The notes under the pieces are model-generated. The model did no database searches. It worked only from the letters and a program-made list of their open reading frames with translations, and was not told where the DNA came from. From Alphaproteobacteria bacterium (GTDB lineage: Bacteria; Pseudomonadota; Alphaproteobacteria; Rhizobiales; Rhizobiaceae), in the NCBI GenBank assembly GCA_024742485.1, contig JANSYK010000003.1, forward strand, positions 1,089,813 through 1,153,812: a stretch of 64,000 nt of DNA, read 5' to 3'. This document shows positions 58,064 to 64,000 of the stretch, piece after piece (positions within the stretch are counted from its first letter, which is position 1; each line of letters starts with the position of its first letter). The translations under genes and the position numbers were made by a program.

Positions 58064-59215
58064 TCACGAAATACGCAAAAGGTCTCCCGACTGGTTCCTG
58101 CCCCAGCGTTTGTAGAGCCTGAGCGCCTTTTGAGTGGGCGCGTCGGTCGCTCCGAAAAAGATGACCGGTTCGCTCGCGGAGTCATTCACATGTTCGACCC
58201 AGCAACCGCCGGGGACAGCAAGCGTGTCGAACTGGTTCCAGTCGTGGCGTTCACCATCGATGAGCGAATGTCCTTTGCCGCGAAACGGCGCCAGCAACAA
58301 GCTGGCAGTCTCTCGCTGGGGAAGCGTCTTTTCACCTGGCCGCAGCATCTGGACGTAGAAGTTGATCGTATGGAACACAGGCCCGCCAGTGGTCGGGTCG
58401 ACATAATCGATAACGATACCTTCGTGAGGGTCACCGTCCCAATCCTTGTGCGCGTCCAGAACGGATTCCATGTGCTCCCAGCGGTAGACCCACATGGGAG
58501 AGGAGAGGCCACCGCCGCGTTTGTGATCGACAAAGCGCGGCATGAGTCCGCCTTCACCGTAAATGGCCTGGGAATAGTCGGACGGATAGCGGGCTGTCTG
58601 GACCTTTTTGGCGACCTCCTTGCCGTTTTCCATCTCCGTGTAATTGTGGTCGAAATGAACAGCGTGCAAAGTCTCGACCAGCGGCAGATCTAGAACGGAC
58701 AGATTGACGGCCTGCTCGCCACCAACGGTCCCGTGATTGTGCCAGGCATCGTTCGGTGTCAGCACCATGTCCCCTGGACCAAAAGTGACATCCTCACCTT
58801 CGACGCCGGTGAAATTGCCTTCACCCGTCAATCCAAAACGAATAGCGCTGGGCGAGTGTTTGTGTGGGGGCATGATTTCATCGGGATCATTCAGCCGATA
58901 AGCCGTGTACATTGTACTGACCGAGGCCCGTTTTGGACTGAGTCCGGGATTGACCAGGATCAGTGAGCGGCGCTCGCTGTCATCCATGGTGATCAGCTGG
59001 GCGGCCCGCTGCAAAAGCGGTTCAATATCGCCGTATTTCCACACAAACGGCACCGCCTTTGGCGTTGCCATCAGCTGTTTGACCTCATCATGGTCTACAT
59101 CTTCACTGGTGGCCCAGAAAGGAAACATGTTGCTGACATGGATGTCGTCATACAGCCCTTTTAAGGCGGCCTGCTTGTTACTGATCTCGGATACATTTGG
59201 TTGCGTGACGGACAT
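58064..59215 (-). CDS. gentisate 1,2-dioxygenase-like bicupin ring-cleavage dioxygenase
   Basis: 383 residues, first gene of its operon. The N-terminal cupin (about 100-170) has the iron ligand set His118, His120 (PPHKHSP) and His159 (DAWHNHG), with SAIRFGLTGEG between. The C-terminal cupin (about 285-365) lacks a HxH pair (LPQRET instead). This is the layout of gentisate, 1-hydroxy-2-naphthoate and salicylate dioxygenases, which cut the ring between a carboxyl-bearing and a hydroxyl-bearing carbon. No maleylpyruvate or fumarylpyruvate hydrolase gene is near. In this B6 setting a 3-hydroxypyridine-4-carboxylate, which has the same ortho hydroxy-acid pattern, is an attractive substrate. Not shown. 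Confidence 0.85.
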   Translation of the reverse strand: MSVTQPNVSEISNKQAALKGLYDDIHVSNMFPFWATSEDVDHDEVKQLMATPKAVPFVWKYGDIEPLLQRAAQLITMDDSERRSLILVNPGLSPKRASVSTMYTAYRLNDPDEIMPPHKHSPSAIRFGLTGEGNFTGVEGEDVTFGPGDMVLTPNDAWHNHGTVGGEQAVNLSVLDLPLVETLHAVHFDHNYTEMENGKEVAKKVQTARYPSDYSQAIYGEGGLMPRFVDHKRGGGLSSPMWVYRWEHMESVLDAHKDWDGDPHEGIVIDYVDPTTGGPVFHTINFYVQMLRPGEKTLPQRETASLLLAPFRGKGHSLIDGERHDWNQFDTLAVPGGCWVEHVNDSASEPVIFFGATDAPTQKALRLYKRWGRNQSGDLLRIS

Positions 59216-59254
59216 TTAACAGACACCTCATAGAATTTGACCAGTGGATTAACC

Positions 59255-59279
59255 AAACCAACCGTAACACAATGGTTGA
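59255..59279 (+). promoter_or_regulatory. candidate operator site A upstream of the bicupin operon
   Basis: AAACCAACC-N10-GGTTGA. The same 25-base layout, with all 15 half-site bases identical, occurs in the opposite orientation at 59464-59488. The core CAACC-N10-GGTTG is a perfect dyad. It lies 40-64 bases before the bicupin start, in the expected promoter. The nearby GntR/FCD regulator is the obvious candidate binder. Confidence 0.6.
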
Positions 59280-59463
59280 TGTGTTCAAGATGAGTTTTGC
59301 AATTTGTTAAGGATTCGGTTGAGGGCTGCATTCTACGCAATCATGTCGCGTGTGAAACTGCCGAAAAAGTATAACCTATTGAATATAAGCCATAAAATGC
59401 TTTGAAACTTTTTCAGGCCAAGCTGTATCGGGCAGGGTTTTCGAGCAATATCCGCTCCGGACG

Positions 59464-59488
59464 TCAACCAGAATCGTTTGGTTGGTTT
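59464..59488 (-). promoter_or_regulatory. candidate operator site B between the GMC gene end and the bicupin promoter
   Basis: Minus-strand AAACCAACC-N10-GGTTGA, same half-sites and spacing as site A, 209 bases away. Two far-spaced identical sites suggest looping or a second promoter. The 283-base gap between these genes otherwise holds AT-rich DNA and no gene. Confidence 0.55.
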
Positions 59489-59498
59489 CCGATTTTGG

Positions 59499-61127
59499 TC
59501 ACGCCGCCAATTTCGTCTGTGATGCTTTGACTATAAGATCGGCTGCCTTTTCGGCAATCATGATCACCGCCGCATTGATGTTGCCACAGACCAGGTCGGG
59601 CATGACCGATGCGTCGACAACGCGAAGGCCATCAACCCCTCGAACCCGCAGTTCCGGATCCACCACGGAGTCGGCATCAGCGCCCATGCGGCAAGTGCCC
59701 GCGGGATGATGAACGGTGATGGAAGTCTTGCGGATATGGGCGTCGATTGCAGCGTCATCCTGCACGTCGGTGCCTGGGAAAAACTCCGCGTCGATAAATG
59801 GTTGTAGCGCTGGTTGGGACGCCAATTTGCGGGCGAACTTAATTCCGGCGCGAAGCGACTCCCAGTCCTTTTCGGATGATAGAAAGTTCTGGTGAATGCA
59901 TGGGGCCGCAAACGGGTCCGGTGAAGACAGGCTGATATGACCGCGGCTTTCCGGTTGCACAGCGACAATACGGGTGGCAAAGCCATCGGTGAACGGTTTC
60001 TTGAACGGAGAAAAATACGGCCATGCGGCAAGCGGTGCAGCGGTAAACAACATCTGGACGTCAGGGAGTGGTCGGTCCGGTGAACTTTTCAGGAATGCAA
60101 CGCCGCCGCCCGGTACATCTCCGGAGAATCCGCGACCGGTCAGGTAGGTTTTGATGAAGTCAACCCCGATCCGGTCAGCGCGCATCATCCTGTGAAACGG
60201 ACCCGGTGACTTGCGCCGATACATCAGGATCGCAGAGACGTGATCTTGCAGGTTCTTGCCGACATTCGGAAGGTCGACCCGCGGGTTTATTCCCAGCGTC
60301 TTGAGCTCGGCCGCGGCGCCAATGCCCGACAACATAAGCAATTGAGGTGTGTTGATGACACCGCCGGCCAGCAGAACTTCGCGTCGCGCGGTTGCTGTGT
60401 GATCCTCTCCATCGTGCCTGTATCGGATCCCGACAGCCCGGTTGTTTTCGATATCAACCGCCGCAGCGTGGGCCTTGGTAACGACCGTTAGGTTGGGACG
60501 TTTGAGTGAAGGCCGCAGATATGCGGATGCCGTAGAGCATCGACGGCCGTCCTTGATGGACATTTGCAGGCGACCGAAGCCCTCCTGAACCGCGCCGTTG
60601 TAGTCGCTCGTTTGCGGGAAGCCCGCTTCCTTGCTCGCTGAAATAAAGGCGTCGACGAGAGGATCCTTGTATCGGCAGAACTGACTGTTAATCGGACCAT
60701 CCCCACCACGGTAGGCGTCAGCGCCACCCTCCCAGCTCTCCTGTTTCTTGAAGTAGGGCAGGACCTTTTCATAGGACCAGTCCGTCAGACCCGAAGCCGC
60801 CCACCGGTCATAGTCTCCCCCATTGCCACGAACATAGGCCATGGCATTTGTCGAGGACGACCCGCCAACGATCTTGCCCCGCGCGCACTCAACACTTCGG
60901 CCATCGACATTGGCTTCCGGCTCACAAAAATACATCCAGTCATGGCGTCGTTCTGTCAGTATCTTTCCCCAGCCAAGCGGAATGTGCACCATTGGATCAC
61001 GGTCCCAGTCACCGGCCTCCAGTAAGAGGACGCTGGTTCCCGCATCCGAACTCAAACGATGGGCCAGCACACACCCGGCCGAGCCAGCGCCCACGATGAT
61101 ATAGTCAAAAGAACCGGCTGCCGGCAT
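59499..61127 (-). CDS. GMC-family FAD oxidoreductase, candidate 4-pyridoxate dehydrogenase
   Basis: 542 residues from the ATG at 61127; an in-frame extension to 61196 would cover the repeat array and lacks family sequence. The FAD block [19 protein letters not shown] opens the protein. Other GMC marks are [37 protein letters not shown] and the active-site end [38 protein letters not shown]. It resembles choline- and alcohol-dehydrogenase-like enzymes. The M. loti 4-pyridoxic acid dehydrogenase is an FAD enzyme of about this size that makes the 5-formyl compound used by the dehydrogenase at 54873-55802, so this role fits the context. It is divergent from the GntR regulator. Confidence 0.85.
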   Translation of the reverse strand: MPAAGSFDYIIVGAGSAGCVLAHRLSSDAGTSVLLLEAGDWDRDPMVHIPLGWGKILTERRHDWMYFCEPEANVDGRSVECARGKIVGGSSSTNAMAYVRGNGGDYDRWAASGLTDWSYEKVLPYFKKQESWEGGADAYRGGDGPINSQFCRYKDPLVDAFISASKEAGFPQTSDYNGAVQEGFGRLQMSIKDGRRCSTASAYLRPSLKRPNLTVVTKAHAAAVDIENNRAVGIRYRHDGEDHTATARREVLLAGGVINTPQLLMLSGIGAAAELKTLGINPRVDLPNVGKNLQDHVSAILMYRRKSPGPFHRMMRADRIGVDFIKTYLTGRGFSGDVPGGGVAFLKSSPDRPLPDVQMLFTAAPLAAWPYFSPFKKPFTDGFATRIVAVQPESRGHISLSSPDPFAAPCIHQNFLSSEKDWESLRAGIKFARKLASQPALQPFIDAEFFPGTDVQDDAAIDAHIRKTSITVHHPAGTCRMGADADSVVDPELRVRGVDGLRVVDASVMPDLVCGNINAAVIMIAEKAADLIVKASQTKLAA

Positions 61128-61159
61128 GGTTGGACTCCAATTCACGGTCTGAAATTGAG

Positions 61160-61216
61160 TTTGGTTGGGTGACCACTTTTCAACCAAAGCACTCAACCAC
61201 TACACAAATCCGGTTG
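61160..61216. repeat. array of four TCAACC/GGTTGG half-sites between the GMC and GntR genes
   Basis: TTTGGTTG (61160-61167) and CAACCAAA (61181-61188) form a perfect 8-base inverted repeat with a 13-base spacer. A second dyad, CAACC (61194-61198) and GGTTG (61212-61216), also has a 13-base spacer. The half-sites match those of sites A and B near 59.3-59.5 kb but with different order and spacing. Lies in the divergent promoter region, so it is probably the GntR regulator's own control region. Confidence 0.5.
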
Positions 61217-61318
61217 TCAATGAGAATGTGTTTCGCTAAACAAGTGGATGAGACCGCATTGTGAGTCTATGCACGGCGGGCTGCGAAAACGACAATACTA
61301 TCCACGGGAGACCTTGGT

Positions 61319-61996
61319 TTGACTGTTTCGGACGTAAGTGAAAGTTCCAACGGTGTGGGTCAGATCGTTGCGGCGATTCAGACTATCCAGGCGCAAGGGA
61401 CCCCATTGCCGTCGGAACGCGAGCTCGCAAACAGGTTGAACGTCAAACGCCACCAGCTGCGCAAGGCGTTGGCGGAGATGCGTCATCGCGGTGACCTGGA
61501 GCCACAACGCGTTCGGCGCGCACCACGTGCTTTGCCGCGCCACGGTGAGGAGCTGGCGCGGTTGACGAACCCCCTGGAAATCATGGAGTTGCGTCTGATC
61601 ATGGAGCCGGGGCTGGCTCGCCTGGCATCCCTGCGCGCCTCTGCGCTGGAGATCGCACGTATCATGGACGCGGCAACGACCAAGGACGGTGACAAGGCTG
61701 GTGCGGCTGATCTGGCGTTCCATCTGGCGATTATCGAGGCGGCGCGAAACCATCTGGCTGGTGAATTCTATAAGATGTTGCGTCAGGTGGCCGTTGATGC
61801 CCGGGTTCGGATCGCCCGTAACATCCCCACAACCTGTCCAAAACGCATAGCTCAGCGAGATGCGGAACACCGAAAGGTGGCAGAAGCAATAGCACAGCGC
61901 GATCCCGAAGCGGCGGAAGCGGCCATGCGCGCTCACCTTTTGGCCGTCCACAAGCAAATCAACGAACGAATTAATGCCGGCGCTGCGGCCGCCTGA
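61319..61996 (+). CDS. GntR-family transcriptional regulator, FCD (FadR) subfamily
   Basis: 225 residues from a TTG at 61319. The winged-helix domain (about 10-75) has PLPSERELANRLNVKRHQLRKAL, and the FCD ligand domain (about 80-215) has EIMELRLIMEPGLARLAS, ADLAFHLAIIEAARN with Asp and His metal ligands, and DAEHRKVAEAIAQRDPEAAEAAMRAHL with another His. Such proteins respond to small acids, often metal-bound. It sits between divergent GMC (minus) and pyridoxine oxidase (plus) genes. The TCAACC/GGTTGG sites nearby are candidate operators. It lacks the aminotransferase-like domain of MocR/PdxR B6 regulators. Confidence 0.88.
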   Translation: MTVSDVSESSNGVGQIVAAIQTIQAQGTPLPSERELANRLNVKRHQLRKALAEMRHRGDLEPQRVRRAPRALPRHGEELARLTNPLEIMELRLIMEPGLARLASLRASALEIARIMDAATTKDGDKAGAADLAFHLAIIEAARNHLAGEFYKMLRQVAVDARVRIARNIPTTCPKRIAQRDAEHRKVAEAIAQRDPEAAEAAMRAHLLAVHKQINERINAGAAAA

Positions 61997-62037
61997 CGCG
62001 ATGGTGTGGCTGCCTGGCCCATTCGGAGGCGGGTTTC

Positions 62038-63597
62038 ATCCACAAATTTGATGTCTTGATTGTCGGTGCCGGATCATCAGGATCGGTTTTGGCAAACCGG
62101 CTCAGCGCCGATGAGAATTGTACAGTTGGTCTGCTCGAGGCGGGTGGATTTGCCAGCGATCCGGATATCGCCGACCCACTGAAATGGCCGGAACTCCAGG
62201 GCCGGGATTTTGATCGCAACTATCTGACGGTTCCACAGCCCTTCACGGCAGGGCGAACTCACCGCTGGGCGCGGGGAAGAATTGTCGGTGGCTCCAGTTG
62301 CCTCCACGCCATGGCCCATGTTCGGGGACATCCCGAGGATTTCGATGACTGGTCAAAAGCCGGTGGTGAACGCTGGTCCTATAAGGGACTGTCGGAGGGA
62401 TTCAGGAAGAGCGAGCGCTTTACGGCATTTGAATTTGAGGGTAGGGGGACTGATGGTCCATTGGATGTTTATCTTCCGGACTCTGAAATCAGCCCGGTTG
62501 TGAAGGCCTATATGCAGGCCGGGCAGGCGCTCGGTGCGCCTTCGCTGCGCGATCACAACTGTGGCGAACTGATCGGAACTGCGCCGAATTCACTGAACAT
62601 ACGAGACGGACACCGTCTGAGTGTCGCCGACGCCTATCTGACTCAGGAGGTTCTGGCCCGTGAAAATCTCAGCCTGTTGACCGGACTGACCGCCGAAAAA
62701 CTCTTGTTTGAGAAAAACCGAGTCAATGGTGTTCGGATGGCGGGTGCTGATGGATACGTAGACCTCCATGCGGATCACATCATTCTTGCCGCGGGGGCGG
62801 TCGATACACCGGTTTTGCTGATGCGTTCGGGCATAGGAGACGCCGGAGAGCTTTCAAACGCTTCGATCAACTGCCGGATCGAACGGCCCGAGGTCGGGAT
62901 GAACCTGCAGGATCATATGCTTCTTCTGGGCAATGTGTATCTGTCGAAGCAGCCGGTTCCGGCATCACGATTACAGCATTCCGAATCTCTGATGTATCTT
63001 AACAGCGCCGATCTCGGTGCAAGCTCCGGTCGGCCGGATGTTGTCCTGGCATGTGTGGTCGCGCCATCCTTGGCCGAAGGGCTGACCGGCCCCGATTTTG
63101 GGACGGCATATACGATTCTGTGTGGCGTCACGCACCCAACCAGCCGGGGGCGAATATTGCCAGGTGGTCCGGATATAGACGACGCGCCGATTATTGATCC
63201 ACATTATCTTGAAACGGCACATGATCGCCAAACCTTCCGCGCAGCGCTTCGAACCGCGCGCATGGTGGGCCACCATTCGGCAATGGACGACTGGCGAAAG
63301 TCGGAATTCCTGCCGGGCGAGGGCGCCCGATCCGATACCGAGCTGGATGCCTTCATCGCCAGTGCAGCTTCAACCCACCATCACCCGGCTGGCACATGTC
63401 GCATGGGGCGCGATTCGGGTGCCGTGGTTGATTCTGATTTGCGATTGGTGGGCCTGGACAATCTCTACATTGTGGATGCGTCGGTTATCCCCGTTCTGCC
63501 GAGCGGACCGATCAATGCCGCGGTGGTCGCGGTGGCCGAAACATGGGCCAGCATGGCCCCTGACGTATTGTCCGCAAATACAAACCATCCTGTTTAA
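62038..63597 (+). CDS. pyridoxine 4-oxidase (GMC-family FAD enzyme)
   Basis: 519 residues if started at ATC 62038, see the finding on its start; an in-frame TTG at 62056 gives 513. The FAD block FDVLIVGAGSSGSVLANRLS is followed by blocks that match M. loti pyridoxine 4-oxidase as I recall it: DPDIADPLKWPELQGRDFD, AGRTHRWARGRIVGGSSCLHAM, RGHPEDFDDW, GTAPNSLNIRDGHR, ASRLQHSES and [12 protein letters not shown] with the active-site His. The enzyme oxidises pyridoxine to pyridoxal with oxygen, producing H2O2. It feeds the pyridoxal dehydrogenase encoded 18 kb away. It follows the GntR gene on the same strand by 41 bases. Confidence 0.88.
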   Translation: MHKFDVLIVGAGSSGSVLANRLSADENCTVGLLEAGGFASDPDIADPLKWPELQGRDFDRNYLTVPQPFTAGRTHRWARGRIVGGSSCLHAMAHVRGHPEDFDDWSKAGGERWSYKGLSEGFRKSERFTAFEFEGRGTDGPLDVYLPDSEISPVVKAYMQAGQALGAPSLRDHNCGELIGTAPNSLNIRDGHRLSVADAYLTQEVLARENLSLLTGLTAEKLLFEKNRVNGVRMAGADGYVDLHADHIILAAGAVDTPVLLMRSGIGDAGELSNASINCRIERPEVGMNLQDHMLLLGNVYLSKQPVPASRLQHSESLMYLNSADLGASSGRPDVVLACVVAPSLAEGLTGPDFGTAYTILCGVTHPTSRGRILPGGPDIDDAPIIDPHYLETAHDRQTFRAALRTARMVGHHSAMDDWRKSEFLPGEGARSDTELDAFIASAASTHHHPAGTCRMGRDSGAVVDSDLRLVGLDNLYIVDASVIPVLPSGPINAAVVAVAETWASMAPDVLSANTNHPV

Positions 63598-63850
63598 GAG
63601 GCGGGCTGGGTCTTAGTCTGGAGACCGGCCACAAACCGATGAAATCCAAAATACCGGACAATCTCCGGAGTATGCAGGCATGCTCTGTCGACCGGTGATC
63701 GGGCGCGCATGAGAGTCTCGGCAGCAATTGGTCTTGATTCAAAACTGAGAAAGCCTTATTTGGCCTCCGTTCGTAATAGGTTGCCCGAAATCGGCGGTTC
63801 GGTCTCGGGTGTCCACAGGCACTTATTGAAGTTGACAGGACTGGAATATC
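63598..63850. promoter_or_regulatory. 253-base upstream region of tuf
   Basis: A weak plus-strand promoter candidate is TTGATT (63734-63739)-N17-TATTTG (63757-63762), about 90 bases before tuf. Closer to the start is TTGACAGGACTGGAATATC, which reads as an ordinary leader ending just before ATG and is too near to be a -35. No terminator for the pyridoxine oxidase gene was seen, so read-through into tuf cannot be excluded. Confidence 0.35.
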
Positions 63851-64000
63851 ATGGCGAAGGGCAAATTTGAACGTAACAAGCCGCACGTTAACATTGGCAC
63901 GATTGGTCATGTTGACCATGGCAAGACGTCATTGACGGCTGCGATTACGAAGTACTTTGGAGACTTCAAGGCCTATGACGAGATTGACGGCGCGCCTGAA
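63851..64000 (+). CDS. tuf: elongation factor Tu, 3' end missing
   Basis: The first 50 residues are visible and run off the right edge. They start [20 protein letters not shown] and include the P-loop [17 protein letters not shown], leading toward switch I. EF-Tu delivers aminoacyl-tRNA to the ribosome. In several alphaproteobacteria a tuf copy follows tRNA-Tyr and tRNA-Gly and precedes tRNA-Trp, secE and nusG. Here tuf is separated from the tRNAs by the 20 kb B6 block. Confidence 0.98.
   Translation, partial: MAKGKFERNKPHVNIGTIGHVDHGKTSLTAAITKYFGDFKAYDEIDGAPE

Noticed and set aside
59499..61127. Choline dehydrogenase BetA
   Set aside because: The GMC fold fits, but there is no betaine aldehyde dehydrogenase or BetI gene, and the surrounding genes are for B6 and ring breakdown.
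61319..61996. MocR/PdxR-type B6 regulator
   Set aside because: The protein has an FCD domain and is only 225 residues; it lacks the fold-type I aminotransferase domain of PdxR.

Overview
The window reads as the chromosome of an alphaproteobacterium of the order Hyphomicrobiales (Rhizobiales). The evidence is the fabZ-lpxA-lpxI-lpxB lipid A order, a direct-repeat LexA box (GAAC-N7-GAAC) between uvrA and ssb, an RNase E with a long acidic insertion, and vitamin B6 breakdown enzymes that match, residue for residue where I know the numbering, those of Mesorhizobium loti. Genus was not determined. No rRNA, CRISPR array, transposase, integrase or phage gene was seen.

Layout. 1-3.6 kb: lipid A genes (fabZ partial, lpxA, lpxI, lpxB). 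3.7-8.3 kb: glycine cleavage operon gcvT-gcvH-gcvP on the minus strand behind a tandem glycine riboswitch. 8.4-9.3 kb: an exported alpha/beta hydrolase. 9.4-18.1 kb: a catabolic cassette with an IclR regulator and an isocitrate-lyase-superfamily lyase, divergent from an AcnD-type hydratase, a PrpF-type isomerase and a TctCBA tripartite tricarboxylate transporter. 18.2-20.3 kb: a large exported protein of unknown function. 20.4-22.6 kb: glnB-glnA behind a sigma-54 promoter. 22.6-43.8 kb: mostly housekeeping genes (NAD(P)HX repair, uvrA, ssb, marC, rne, an N-acetylmuramoyl-L-alanine amidase, PBP1A, prfB with its programmed frameshift, nadK, rlmB) and tRNA-Thr, tRNA-Tyr and tRNA-Gly. 43.9-63.6 kb: a block of about 20 kb for vitamin B6 catabolism. 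63.85 kb to the end: the start of tuf.

The B6 block has two minus-strand operons and a small regulatory and oxidase unit. The first operon (51463 down to 43913) encodes a BMP-type ABC importer followed by 4-pyridoxolactonase, pyridoxamine-pyruvate aminotransferase and pyridoxal 4-dehydrogenase. The second (59215 down to 52001) encodes a gentisate-dioxygenase-like bicupin, an LVIVD-repeat protein, a RidA-family protein, a GST-family protein, a dehydrogenase resembling FHMPC 5-dehydrogenase, and a TRAP transporter. Beside it are a GMC oxidoreductase that may be 4-pyridoxate dehydrogenase, a GntR/FCD regulator, and a GMC oxidoreductase that is very probably pyridoxine 4-oxidase. Together they can carry pyridoxine, pyridoxamine and pyridoxal to a 3-hydroxypyridine-4,5-dicarboxylate. 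The known decarboxylase and flavin ring-opening oxygenase are absent from the window. In their place sit a bicupin dioxygenase, a GST and a RidA protein, the set used in gentisate-type ring cleavage, isomerisation and deamination. A different ring-opening branch of B6 degradation is the most interesting possibility here. It remains an inference.
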